Source of the DNA: Timema cristinae
Lineage: Eukaryota > Arthropoda > Insecta > Phasmatodea > Timematidae
NCBI GenBank assembly: GCA_039000515.1
Contig: JBCFYV010000908.1
Span: forward strand, 62,001-126,000
Length of the DNA stretch: 64,000 bases
Reading direction: 5' to 3'
The notes under the pieces were generated by a model that saw only the letters and a program-made list of their open reading frames with translations, did no database searches and was not told the origin of the DNA. This document shows positions 12,000 through 25,300 of this stretch, one piece after another. The translations under genes were made by a program, and so were the position numbers. The stretch's first letter is position 1. Every line of letters starts with the position of its first letter.

Positions 12000-12800
12000 C
12001 AAAGCTTAAAATTTTTATATGTTTAAAATACTTTTTTATGCTTTCAATTTTTAAAAGGCCCTTTCAACCTGCCCTCTTACATTTCCCTTTTATTTTCATA
12101 CATGAGCGCCTTTTTTACGTTAAAATCCCTTTCATACAAAGATGCTTACATACTTATAGTTACTTACAAAAAGGCCCCCTTAAAAATACTTTTGGGGCTT
12201 TAAAATACTTATATGTTACAAAACAAAGGCCGGGGGGCCCTTCCATGTTTAAAATGCTTTTCATACTTAAAATCCTTTTCTAAATTTTTATTTCTTACCC
12301 TAATGCGGCCCCGGGTTTCATGCTTATAAAGCTTTTCAAAACTTATTGCCCTTAAAAAACAATGGGGCGCTTAAAATGCCTTTTTATGGTTTACTTTTAT
12401 TTTTGCTTTCTACATGCATGCTTTACATGTTTTTTAAGCTTTTTCGTAATGCATGCTTTCATACCTTTTTTTCGTTTCATACTTTTTTGCCTTATGGCCC
12501 TATGCTCCCCATGCTCCCCAATTTCACTTATGCACTCCCTACCTCAAAGGAAAACATAAACCCCATAATCATGTTAATCACCTTCATGCACTCATGCCCC
12601 AAACATTCTGTTTTCTTTGCACTTCCCCAAAAACTCATGCACTCCCTACACTCATGTAAAACAATTTTACTATGTAAATCAAAGCCAAATCCTGGGAAAA
12701 TCAAAAAGGGACTCATAACTCATGCCCCTCATTCAAATCATTACACTCAAGCACTCTTGCCCCTCTTGCAAATCTCGCACTCTCCCACTCTTTTTCCCCC
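12000..12800 (+). repeat. Short-period degenerate repeats, least damaged part of the abnormal region
   Basis: From about 12,000 to 12,350 the string AAAATGCTT/AAAATACTT recurs every 15-40 bases with TACAAAAC or CATACTT. From about 12,530 to 12,800 CATGCACTC, CACTCATGC and CACTCTTGC recur. The long open frame at 12,346-12,855 runs through these repeats and has no recognisable domain. Confidence 0.35.
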
Positions 12801-15800
12801 TCTTGCACTTTTGGGGATTTTTTTTCAACGTGTGAATTTTCAAAGTTTCCCCTAAACTAAGATGTTTTCTGTTTTTGGTTTTTTTTTTTTTTTTTCCGAA
12901 CCGCTTCCCCTGAGGGTACTAAAAACAAGTGGCAGGAATTAAAAGGGGGGGTTTTGAAAGGGGGCCTGTTTTTTTTTTGACAAAGGCAGAAACATTTTTT
13001 AGGACCTCCTGCAAAAAAGAGCTCCCTTCCCCCCGCCCTCTCCCCATTTTTTTATATCTCCCACAAAAATTAAAAGGGTAGGTGTTTTTTACTCTTTTTT
13101 GAATTTTAACCTAATGAACAAAAATTTTTTTAAATTTGATAACCCTTTAAACATGGAAAAGCTCTTTTTCGGGAAAGGGGGAAGGGTTTTTAAAAAATGC
13201 TTAAAAATTTAAAATACCTTTGGGAAAAATTTAAAACCTCAGGAAATGATTAAAAAACCAAAACAAAATTAAAAGAAACAACCAAAGACTTTTTTTACCC
13301 TTATCACGAAAAAATTGGGGCGGGAATTTTTTTCAATTTTTGGCTTTTAACCCGGACCCCAAAACCTAAACTATTTAAACTTATTGAACCAAACCAAAAA
13401 TTGGCCCCCACGAAAAAAAGGGCTCCAATAAGTAATGGAAAAATACCCTAATAAAAAATCCCCCTTAAAAGGGTTTTTGTTTTCGTCGGGGATAAATTTT
13501 TTTGGGCTGGTAAAAAAAAAATCAAAAGCGAAGGTTCAAAAAAAAAAGTAAATTTTAAACCCAATTTTTCGAGTTTTTTAAACTTTCCAAATGAAGGTTT
13601 GGGAAATTTTAAAAAGGGTTTTTTTTTTCCAAATTTTCTTTCTAAAAAGATTTTTAAAACCCATAAACCCTTTGGAAGGGGGAAATAAAGAAAATAAGTA
13701 GTCCCCCTTTCCCACCTTGCTTAATTGGGGCTTCGGTTTTTTTTTTTTGAGATCCCGGGAAAAGGTTTTACACGGACGGGGGAAAAAAGGGGAGTAAATT
13801 TTTCAAAAAAAATCTTGCTTTTTCCCCGAACGGCGCCCCGGTTTTTAAATTCCCTGAAACTATAGCCGGGAATAGAGCGCTGGGTAAATTTTTTTTCAAA
13901 CTGAAGAAGGAAATTGGTTTCCCCCCCCCGTATCCCTTTTGGGGGGGCCCCTTTGAGCCGAAGGGAAAAACTCAGCCCTTTTTTTTTTCATTTAATCCTA
14001 ATTTTTTTTAAATGTTTCTTAATCTGAAAAAGGGAAAACCCCCTTTTTCCCTTTTGAAAAAAAGAAAAATATTGAACGGGTTTTGAAGGCTTTTAAAGAA
14101 AATATCTGTTTGTGTAAACCCCTGCAAAACCAAGGTTATTTACTCCTTTTATTGACACTTTGGGGGGACCAAAATCCAAAAAAATAGTGATCGTTCCCGG
14201 GAAAATGGGCAGGCAAAAAAAGGGGTTTCTTAGACATATTCATTTTTTTATGATAAAGGGGAAAAAAAGGGAAAGGAAAAAGAAACATTTTTTAGGCGAT
14301 TTAAAAATCCTTTCACGGTTTTTTAATTTTAAACCCCCAACCCAAACCCTTTTCCATGTTGGGTTTGGAAAATAGGTATTTTTGTGACCCCGCTTTTTTT
14401 GGGCCCCCTTTTTGATGAAAAAAAACTTGAAAAAATAAATAAAGTTTTAAAAAAATTTTTGGGGCGGTTTAAAGGGGTAAAATTCCCTCCAAAGGAGAAA
14501 AAAAAATTCCCCGAAGTTTTTCCCAAAGGGGTTTTAAAAAAAAGGAAGGAAAAAAAGGGTTTTTTTTTCGGGTAAAGCTGACCCTTTTTTGGGGCTTACT
14601 TTGTTTTTCCCAAAAAGAAAAAGGGGTTTTAATTTCCTTTTTTAAAGAAATTTTTCTTAAAACTGAAAAAAGTGCAAAATCAATTTTAGCGTATTCCCGT
14701 AGGGCCAAAACCCCTAAATGAATTTTTTTTATGAAAAAATCTCCCCCTTAAATAACCGGGCACTTTTCGGGGAAAAAAAAGTTTCAACCCAAAATTTTTT
14801 TGAAGCCCCCGTAGATACTGCAAAACGGGTAAATAGTTTATTATAAATAAAACCCTAAATCCCAAATGGTTCCCCTAACACCCCGCTCCAAAAGGGGAAT
14901 TTCCCCCATAAAATTCCCCCACCCCTTGTCATATATTTCGGGGAAAAAAAAAACCCCCGAATTAAAAGATATTTCCCCCTTTTGGTTTATTGCCAAATGA
15001 AAAAAAGGAATTTTTTGTGGAAACAAAATCTGCGGGGGGATTATTTTAATTTCAAAAAACCCTTTTGTTCCCCTCTGAGCCCTGGTAAATTTCCAAAAAA
15101 GCGCGTTTTTCTACGGAAAAAAATTTTTTCCTTCTCAATCGCTTGTTGGAAACGTAAAATTAAAATGATTCCTTTTACAGGAACGCGTTCTTTTTCAATC
15201 CCGGAAAAAAGTTTAAAATTTTTTTCGGAAAAGGGCAAAGGGAAGAATTTTAAAGTAATTATGAAGTAAATTCCCGGGATTGGGTTTTTTTTGAGGGTTT
15301 AAAAATTAAAAAATTTTAGTTTGGTTTTTTAGCTTTTTAGTTTTCCCTAGAAAAAAAATGCGTTTTTTTACCTCGAACCCCCAGCAACTTAAAATCAAAT
15401 CCCCCTAAGTGGGGCCCTTCCCATCAAAAAACGCTTTTAAACTATCCCCTCCCTTAAAAGGGGTGTTTCCCCCATGATAAAATAGTCATTTGAGCGAAGG
15501 AAAAGAGACCTCAGGGTTAACCCACAAAGAATTTAAAATTTTTCAACGCGCTCAAGGAAAAGCCCCTTTTCTCGGGAAGGAAATATGAACCCCCCTGTGG
15601 GTTTTTTGGGCGGAACTATTTGAAAAGTAAAAATCTTTTTGGGATTTTCTTTGAAACCCCTACCTTTTTTAAAAGCCGGGGGAGTTACTTGCCCGAATTT
15701 TTTTTTGAGAACTTTTGTATCTTTTTTAAAGAAGAACCCTATAGACTCGATCCGGATGGTCCCCCTTTCAAATCCCACCCCCCTCGCGTACCAGGCTTGT

Positions 15801-17589
15801 TTTGGAAAACCCCCCGGGGACGGCTTCCCAATTAAAAAGATGGGAAAAGTTTGATTTTAAAATCCCTTAATTTAGGAAAGCTATTCGGGGAGGGAAAATG
15901 TTTTTGGGAAGGTAAACGTCATCTTTTATTTAAAAAATCGTTTTTTATGAGTTTTCCATTTTACCGGTTTTTCCAAAAAAAGGTTTTACCCCCGTTTTTT
16001 CCCAAAGTAAAAAGGACCTATTCCTTTAGTTTTGTTGGCCCCCCCCCTTTTTTTTTACCCTAAGGGGGGTTAAGGAAAGGGCTTAAAAATGTTTGGGAAA
16101 ATTTAGCCCTTTGGATGGGGCCTTTAAAAATGGAAAAAAACTGCGGAAAACGGGGTTTTAAACTTTTTCAGGTAAAATCTTGAATATCCACAAGAAAAAA
16201 ACAAAATGCCCCCTTTCCCATTTTGGGCCCTTTTTTTGTCCCCGAGGGAAAAAATTCCCACCCCCCTAGGGAAACAAGAAAAAATTTTTTTAATACTTTA
16301 GCTGATAAGATAGTTATGGGCCCTTCCCCTAACGGGCTCTAAAATTATGGGGTTTTGTGAATGGGTTTTTAAATGGGAGGGTTTCACCCGGGTTTTTTCA
16401 AATTTCCCCAAACAAAACTTTCCCTGGGGTGGGGTTTTTAAAAAAATCCAAAACTGAACGCTTTAAAAGGGAAAATTTTAAAACAAGGGAAACAGTTTTT
16501 AAAACATGTTTTTTTTTAAAATTTTAAAGGGAAAAAAGCCGAAAAAGGCCGTTTTTATTTTCTAACAAAAGGGGCCTACCCCCTACGGTAAAAGGGTAAC
16601 TACCCAGGTGGGAAGGGGAAAATTTTTTTGGGGCGGGAAACCCCCTTTGCCCAAATCCCCAAAAAATTAAAAATGTATCAAAAGGGGCTCGGGAAACCCC
16701 GGTCCCTAAATTTAGAAAGGAACCGCAGGGGAAAATTTCTTTTTTATATTTTCCCCATTTAGGCGGGAAATTTGCCCTTTTTTTGGGAAAACTGAAATAA
16801 TTTATGTAAAAGGCCCCAAAATTTTCCAGGTCCCCCTGGTTTTTCCCCCCTTCCCCCCCAGGGGGACGTTAAAAATCCCAAAAATAAAAAAATACAGACT
16901 CCCCTTTTTTTTATACATGACTTTTTTGAAAGGAAAGCCCTTTCCAGCGATTTTTTCCCCTTAGCAATGAAAATACCTTTGGGCAAATCCAATTTCGGAC
17001 AAGACAAAAGTTTTTTTCGGCATTCCCCTTTGTAAAAAAAAAAAGGGGGCTTTTTGGGAAAAATAAAAAAGGGGATCGAGGGCGGAAACATCACCGAGTT
17101 TATAGGGTTTTTCGTTCCCCCAAACTTTTATTCATTTTGCCCGTGCAAGGGGAAGGTGAGACGTCAAGGGTTTAAAGGGGTCAAGGGTAAAAAGGGGGTT
17201 TAAAAACCCTCTTTAAGGACTATCGGGAATTGTTTTAACCAAAAGAAAAAGGTAAATATGAGAAAAGGTGGTTCCAAAAAAGACTGTAGGAAATTTAAAA
17301 TTTTTTTTAAAATCAAAAAAATTTAAAAGGAAAACGCGTATCCTCTATCGACGACAAAAGATACGTGTTTTCCTGAATCAGTCCCCAAAATCTGCCTTGG
17401 GGTTCCCTTACTCTATAACGAGCCCAAACCCCTACTTTTCCCCTTCCCAAAAGGGGGGTCGATTTGGGAAACCCGGAACCAAACATCTCTAAAAGTTTCA
17501 AGTTTGTGGTTTAGGGGGTTGATCTTTCCCAAATTTTTCAAAGTGGGGCAGGGGGATCTAAATTTTTCCCCCTAAGGAAAACCGGGTTG

Positions 17590-18240
17590 GGTACTTTAAT
17601 GTAAGTGAATTTAATTTTAAAGACACCATAAAAATTTATCACTTTGAAAAAAAAAAACTTGGGAAAAAAAAAATGCTTTAATTTTTGTAAAATTTTTTTG
17701 TTTAAAAGTATAAAACCAAAAAAATAAAAGTTTTTTTAGGGGTGCAAAATGGTTTTTTTATTAAAAGGGCACAAAAAAAAAAAAATTTTTTAGTGCTTTT
17801 AAAAAAAACTTGGGGAAAAAAAATGTTAATTTAGTTAAAAGTTTCTGTTTTTTTTAAAAAAAACAAATTTTTTTAAAAAGAGGTTTTTCCCGGTGGGGGG
17901 TAATTTTTTTTTTTGATTAATGGGCACTTTTGAAAAAAAAGTTTTGGGGCCTTTTTTTAAAAAAGAACTTTTAGAAAAAAAAAATTCAATTTTTGGTTTT
18001 GTTTTTGTTTTTTTAAAAAGTTTTAAATTTTTTAAATTTGAGTTTTTTTCCCGGGGTGGGGATATGTATTGATTAAAAGGGCACTAAAAAAAAAACTGTT
18101 TTTGTGGGTTTTTAAAAAAAGACTTGAAAAAAAAAAATTTAATTTCCCAATTTAGTATGTAAACTGTTTTTTTAAAGGAAAAAATTTTTTATTTTTAAAT
18201 TTGAGTTTTTTTTTGTGTGTGTAAAAGTGGTTTTTTTTTA
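17590..18240 (+). repeat. Tandem array, period about 155 bp
   Basis: ATTAAAAGGGCAC or ATTAATGGGCAC recurs near 17,760, 17,915 and 18,071. Each copy is followed by an A-tract, a GTGCTTTT/GGGCCTTT-like string, ACTTGnnAAAA and a T-rich block. The 154-157 base spacing is regular despite the noise, as expected of a satellite. Confidence 0.5.
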
Positions 18241-18249
18241 TTTTTTCAC

Positions 18250-19390
18250 CTTTCCCCCTCCCCAGGATTACAAAAACCCCGGGCCTCTCAGAGAATGAAA
18301 ATTTTGGTTTAAAAAACAAAAAAGAAAAGAAATTTTGGGAAATTAAAACCCGGAACCCCCCTTCCCGAGTTTCTTGGCCCGGTAAAAAAAATTTAAACCC
18401 GGCCCTCTCAAAAGCTCTGTCCCCGGTGCAAAAAACCCCTACAGCCGAGGTTACAAACCCAAAAATTTTCCAGAGTTCCCCCTGGTACAAATTTAAACCC
18501 GGGCCTCTCAAAGTTCCCAACCTGGTACAAAAACCAGGACCTCTCAGGGTTTTGCCCGGAAAAAAATAACCAGGGGCCTCTTTGAGCTCTGTCCCGGTGC
18601 AATAACCAGCTACAAGGGCCCGGGGGTTTTTAAAAACCCAGATTTTTTCTTGAGTTTTTTGTTGGGACAAAAAACCCGTAATTTCCCCAGATTAAACCCG
18701 GAAACCCCCAGGGGTTCTGCCTTTTTACCCAAAAACCATAAAAGTCCCAGATTAAAAAACCTTTGGAAAACCCCTCCCGAAGGGTTTTTGCCCCGGTAAA
18801 AAAATTTAAACCCAAACAGCCCGGATTAAAAATAAAGGTGACATTGGAAATTAAAAACCTTTGGGCCCCCTAAAGTTTTTTTAGCCTGATAAAAAAAACC
18901 CCAAATACAAATCAGGTTTAAATAAGGGGTTTCAAATTTGGGGATTACAAACCTGGACTATTTTGAGTTTTTTGCCCGGTAAAAAAAAGAGGACCTCTCA
19001 AAAGGGGTCTGTCCTTTTTGCAAAATTAAACCCGTACAGTCGGGGTTTTTCAAACCCCGAGGGTCTCTCAGGGGTTTTTTTGTTCCCGGTACAATAACCC
19101 GGGCCTCTCATAAATTTTTTTTTCCTGGTAAAAATAACCCGGGAACCCTTCTGGAAACTCTGTCCCGGTGGGAATAAAACCTTTACAGTTTTTTATTACA
19201 ACCCCCAAAATCCTCAAGTTTTTTGTCTGGGGGGCAATAACCAGTTTTCAGTTTTTGGGGTTAAAAAACCCAGATTTTTCTCAAGTTTCCCTTTTGGGGC
19301 AATAACCCGTTTTTTTCAGTTGGGGGTTACAACCCCAGAAATTCCTTTTCAGAGTTTGTTGGGACAATAACCATACAGGGGGGATTAAAA
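18250..19390 (+). repeat. Minisatellite, period about 36 bp
   Basis: The unit reads roughly GGACCTCTCAGAG, then a TCTGTCCCGGT string, then ACAATAACC. Clear starts are at 18,283, 18,402, 18,504, 18,540, 18,576, 18,990, 19,062 and 19,104. Several intervals are 36 or a multiple of it. Interleaved variants carry AGCTACAG, GGGGTTACAACCC and CAGA. Minus-strand frames at 18,152-18,815 are translations of this array and are not genes. Confidence 0.55.
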
Positions 19391-22300
19391 ACCCGGGCCC
19401 CCGGAAAAAAATTTTTTTTTCCTTTTAAAAGTAAATAAAAAAATACCCCCTTTTACCCTTTTTTTTTAGGTTTTTTAAAGGAAAAAAAAAGTTTAATTTG
19501 TTTAAATTCTTTTTATTTTAAAAAAAACCCCGTTAATTTCCCAAAAAAGAAAAAACTTATATTTAATAAATTTGGGAAAAATTTTTTCCTCTTTAAAACA
19601 ATTTTTCAAAGTAGCTTTTGAAAAATTTTTTAAATTTTAAAAACAAATTGGGAAGTAGCTGTAAAAAAAATTTTTTTTTTTGAAAAAAAAAAGGGGTTTT
19701 TACTCAACCCCTTCCCCCCCCAGCTTCTTTTTCCGTAGGCCCCCTTTGTTTTGTTTCCCCAGAATTTTTTTTCCTTTTTTTCCAAGCGAAGTTTTTGGAA
19801 AAAATCAGTAAAAATTTTTTTCCTTTGTTTTACCGTGGGCCCCAAAACCCCGTCTTGAAACCCCAGAAACATAATAAAAATTTTTGAAAAACAATTGGCC
19901 CTTTTTATAATGTAATTTTTTCAAGGGTATCATTTTGTGAAAAAAAAGCTGGAATAATTGAACCCCCATCGGTTCCCCAAACGCAAACCTTTCTTTTATT
20001 CGATTTTTGTCCGTCCCAAAAATTTTTAAAAACTTAAGTATTCGCTGAGCAAATTTCCCGGCATTTTTTTTTAAAAAGGGAAAAAGGAGCAAATCGCCCG
20101 GGTTTTTTTTAAACCTTTTTTGGAAAATTGTTCCCCCTTCAAAACGGTTTTTTTTATAAATTTTTTGCCGACCCCGACTTCCCCCGTTTTTTTCCTTTTT
20201 TAAAATAGAAATTAGGTGGAAAAGGGGAAGGTTTTCCCCCAATTTTTTTTGTACAAAGTTTTTTTCATTTATGAAAAAGTCCCCTCCTTTCTTTAAAGTC
20301 CCCTGCAAAAAGGGTTTTTAGCGGGGCAACTCCCAATTTTGTGTAGATTTTGAAAAAAAAACCTTTTGGGAAATTTTTTCCCGGGATATTTTTTTTTTTT
20401 TTGTTCAAACGTTTTTACGGAAAAAGTTTCCATAACCCTCCCCTTTTAGAGTTTCTTTTCCCGGGCCCCCCCGGCATCGGGAAACGACAAAAGGGGGAAA
20501 GGAAAACCCTTTTTTTAAAGGGAAGGATCAAAGTAAAAAGGGAAAGAGGCGGGTCGGTTTTGTTGGTTTCGAAAGGGCCCCGGAAAATTTTACCCCAAAT
20601 TTATATAAATTTTTGGAAGGAAAAACTTGGGCCCCAAATTTAAGTTTCCCCTAAACCTCATAAGGGTAAAAAAATGGGTTTGAAATTTTTTTATAGGGGT
20701 TTTTTGCATTTAAAGTTTAAAATTAACAAGATCGGGAAAAAACTTTCTCCGCAAACCGTCGTTTTTGGGTTCCCCCCCGGTTTGAAACCCCGAAAAAAAC
20801 GGGAAAGGGGGTTTTTTTCCCGCAAAAAATTTTCGTTTTTTTCACGGGCCCCAATTTAAGTTTATTAGAGGTGGGTTAAATTAGGGGTTTCTCGTAAAAT
20901 TTCCCCAAATACGGAAAGGGAGCTTCCCCATAAAACCTCCCGCTCTTGATGAAATTAAGCAGGTTTTAGACGAATTTTTAAAATCCCTCATTCCCTTTTT
21001 TTTGCGGTAAAAACCAAAATATTTTTACTTAACCCCGATCCCGAGGGGGTCCCCCCTGCAGAAGGGGGTTTGGGCTCCCCTTTTTAAAAACGTTTTTTTT
21101 GTCCCCCCCCCCGGGTGAACGAATAACACCCGCTCTTGTTTTTTGCAATTTATCAGTATTTTGGGAAATCCTTTAACGAATCCCCGTATGAGAAGTAAAG
21201 GGGTGCATACGTCCCCAAAAATGCCCCGTTTCCCCGTTTTACGTGAAAATCCTTCAAACTTTCCCAAACCCGCGTTTTTTTAAAATGAGTTGCCAACCAT
21301 TCCTTTTTAGATAGATAGTTTTTAAGCTGAGTCCAAAAACCCCCATTTTTTCGAATTTATTAAATTTAACCCCTTTGATTCAAAAGGGGATTCCCAGAAG
21401 AAATGCAGTATTCCGGTTTTTTTTAACAATTTTTCGAAGAAAATTCCAGGTTTTTTTCCCCCGTTTTTTTAAAAGTATCGTCCTTTTATGTAGCATGAGG
21501 GGGGCGGGGTGGTGGCAAAAAGCCCCCTTTTTGTTTTATAAAATATTCCTAAATTCCCTTCCCCTTAGCTAACCCCGGGGCAGGGAATATACAGGATAGG
21601 AAAGATACCCGGAAAAATGCTTTAAGGGGGGTAAAACGGAAAAACTGCAAAACCTCCCCCCAATTTTTTTCAAAAAATATCCGCCGGGGTCAAAACCCTT
21701 TTTTTTTTTGTTAAAAAAGTAACCTAGAAAGCTTAATTTTAAATTTGGAGGTGTTAACACTTTCACCCGGGCCTTTTTTCTCAATGTTTTTGAAAAGACT
21801 TTGCCCCCTCGTTTTAGGGTAGTAAAAAAGTTCCCCCTCTTCCCTGACCTCGTTTTTTAGATGCAGAGGAGCGAAAATCGGCTGTCCCCCTAAAGGGTTT
21901 AAAAGATCTACCTAGTTTTTGTCAACAAATCCCCTACTGCGGAAAAAAGGAAAATCCCCATTATCGTTGTTACCGGGAAAAGGAAAATTTATTAAAGGTT
22001 TTTTTCGTTCCCAAATATTTTTTTAAAAACCGGCGGGGAAAGGTCAAATGGGGGAACTCGTGCAAGGTATTTACTCGGGGCTCCCCTTTTTCGAAAGTCC
22101 CCTTTTTGAGACCCCACATTTTTTTACCCCAGATCCAAATTTACCGGGGGAAGGGAAAATTAACCCGGGATTGGGTAAATAAAGTGCCCCTCTTCCCTGG
22201 GGAGGGAAGGTTTTTACCGGTTCCCAAACCCTTTTCCCGGGGCAAACTTGGGGAAAGGGCGGGGAAAGGGCCATAGGTTATTGCAAGGATATAGCCTTTT

Positions 22301-25300
22301 AAAAATTGGGTAGGGTCACCCATAATCGAGAGCTTTACTTTTTCCGGGACTTCCCTTTTAAAGAATCGATTTCCCCCCCCTCCCATTTTTAAATTTTTTT
22401 CCCCCAGGGACTGTTTTACTCTTTTACCGTCGCAAAAAAATTTAAAATTTTTAAAGTTCGTAAAAATTTTTTAAAAGGAAATTTTTAACCCTCCCCCATT
22501 TTAAAGGGGGCCCCAGGGGGAAACCCTTCTTTTTAAAAAATTTCCCCCCTTTCCCCGGGGAGGATTAAACCCGGGAAAAGTTTTTTTGTCAGATTCGAAA
22601 AATTTTCCCCGTCCCTTGGGAAGCGTCAAAGACATAATTTTCCCAAAAATTTTTGAAAAGGGCAAAGCGAGTAATTTTTGGAGGTTAAAAAAAGTTAAAC
22701 CGGGTAAAAAAGGGTTTCCTTAAAATCCCTTATTTCCCAGGGAATTTAAAAATAGGTTTTTATGGGTAAATTTTTCCCCCAGATCAAAAAAAAAAGTTTT
22801 GGAGTGGGGGGCCCTTTGAACCGAAATAAAACGAAAAAAAATCCGCCCGTTTTCCCCAGTTTTTTTTTTTTTTTAAACCCCCCCCAATGCTGCCCCCTTT
22901 GTACCCTTTTTCCCCCTTTCATTCATCAAGATTGGGTCAATTTTTGGGGCACTTATCTTTTCCAAAGGGAGGAAACCCCTAGGTTTAAAAACTCTCCGCA
23001 AATAATCCTCTAAAAGAAGGGGGTTTTTTTTTAAATCGGGGGGCGTAAATTGGGGCAAAATCCGTTTTTTAGTAAGGGGGAACCCTTTAGGAAATTTAAA
23101 TTTTTTTTCCCCGGTTTAAGGGCGTAAATACATTTCCCTTTCCCCATGCGATAGCCTTTTGAGCGTAAAAGAATTTTTTTCCCCCCCCCTTTAAGGGCCC
23201 CGTTTTAAAAATTTTTTTTTCGTATTCGCCCCCTTTGCAAAATTTGGGATGCCTTTCCCTGATTCCCGCGGCTCCTCCCCTGAAAGGGGTCCCAAACGCT
23301 GTTATTAAAGGTAAAAAAGGGGAGAAATTCCCCCCTTTTCTTAAAGGGGTCTAGTTTATAGTCTCCTTTTACCCAGCTGATTTTTTTTTTTCTTTTTTAG
23401 ACCTGAACCAATTTTTTGATTTTTTGTTTCATCGCGTTTTTGGTTGGGCCGCCCCCGCAGCGGCTTTTTTTCCCCCCAACCCCTTTTTGGGCAGACGCGA
23501 GTAAAAATTTTTCCAACGATTTTTTTTTGAAAAAGTTCGCGATCTGCAAAATATGCGTCCCCCCCGGGTTCCCCTTTACCCCTTTGGAAATAAGGGGGGA
23601 TTTTCCCTGGTTTTTTTTACAGTGTCGATCTAACTCGTTTAATTTTCCCGGGAACGCCCCCTTTCCCAAACGTTTTTTTTTTCCCAAATTTTGTTCCCCC
23701 CCCCGGGGCCCCTACTGGATCCAGGTATAATTTCGTTCAAAAGGTAGAATATTGTTAATTTTTCCAACAAACCTCCCCTCTTCTTTTGTTTCATGAAAAG
23801 TATGATTTCATTTAATTTTAAGGGGGCGCATTATATAGATGAGGTAGTTTGTCCCAAAAAATGCGGGGGTTTGGAAAAAGAAAAAATTCTTTAAAATGGT
23901 TTTCGCAACAACGATCAAAGGGTTGGGGGGTGGAAGGGTTTTTCCTCAAAAAGGGGCCACGGTTCGTTTTTTTTTACTTTATACTATTCCCCTTTCATTT
24001 ACTGGCCGGGGGGCCTTTTTGGGAAATTTTGGGGTAAAAAAACGCATGATCAAACCCCGTTAGAGGAACCCAACGGGTCTACGCTTTTAAAGAAGTGGGA
24101 CGTTATCTAAAAAACCCTTTTTTTACCCAGCCCCAAATATCACGTTTAACGAAGGTTTTTTTTCCTCGCCCGTCGAAGGTATGGGCTATTTTTCCCGGTT
24201 ATTCCCACAACGGGGGGAAAAAATCCCCCCGTCCCGAGGTCCCCAAAAACCCGATCTGTAAATTTATTTTAGACGACGTCCCCCCCTTGCGGGGTTTTAA
24301 ACCGGTTTTTTAATTTTACAGGCCTTTTTTCCCGTATTTTGGGGAAGGGCTTTAAAAGGGTATAAAAACTGTTTATTTTTGGGAGACGGGACTCGCCGGG
24401 ATTTTTCCGAAACAGATGTTGAAGATAATGCCCAAAATTTTTCATCCTATTCGGATGGACGATACAATCTGAGACAGTGGGAAAAATGATAAGTGAACCC
24501 AGATATGACATTCCCAAAAATTTAAAAGGGGGGTTTTGGGTGGGCTGTGCTGGAAAAAACCCAAATAAAGATTTTTTTTTGGTGGTGAGCAAAAAAATCA
24601 AAGAAAATTGGGTTAAAAAACGATTTTCGCTACCCGGGTTTTTTTTTTTCCCCCTTTTTCTTTGCACGAAAGACCAAAAAGGTTATTTTAGGTTTTCAAG
24701 GTAAGACATCATGTCGCCATATTCCCAAATTTTGGGCCCTAATCCCCCCGCACAAATAAGGGTCTCTTTGTCGAGACGGGAAAGGAAAAACGACTCTAAA
24801 AAAATTTTCCCAAAGGTTTTTTACGAAAAGCCCAGATCGAAGAGGATTTGTCCCCAAAGTGGGACTCCCAGGGGCCCTCTAAAAAATGTCTTGGGGAACA
24901 AGTTAATTACGTTTGATAAAAAATGGATGCGGGAAATAGTAAAAAAGGAAAATAATTTTTTCGCCTTAAACGGCCCCCCAAGGTGTCAAAAAAGGACAAA
25001 AGGAATCGGGTTTACGAGGGTTTGGAGAAGGGTTGAATAAAATATGCCGGGCTTTGAAAAAGAGTTAAATTCCCCCTCAAGGGGTGGGGAGGGCGGGAAA
25101 ACCCCGGTTTAAAAGTTTGCTCGACGAAAATAAAAAAGACCCCTTAGCTTTTTAAATTTTTTAAAACTTTCTAAGCCCCAAAAGGAAACTTTTCCGTGAT
25201 ACAAAAAACCCTTTTACAAAAGATTTTAAAAATCAGAAGGGTTAAAAATACGTAAAGAGGACAGTTTTTTTTTTTTCCGAAAAGGGTTTTCCCATGCAGG

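Noticed and set aside
12346..12855. 169-codon frame, longest in the less damaged part of the abnormal region
   Set aside because: It runs through short-period CATGCACTC-type repeats and has no recognisable domain.
18250..19390. Regular 36-bp repeats considered as a CRISPR array
   Set aside because: There are no unique spacers of constant length, units run head to tail, and the context is eukaryotic.
20940..21010. EIKQVLDEF-like string recalling the start of Ty3/gypsy reverse transcriptase
   Set aside because: The match is short, lies in damaged sequence, and none of the catalytic motifs can be followed downstream.
24360..25040. Protein-like pieces on both strands (for example a plus-strand run with DVEDNAQNFSSYSDGRYN)
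   Set aside because: They may be real sequence showing through the noise, but indels are too frequent to define a frame or a family.
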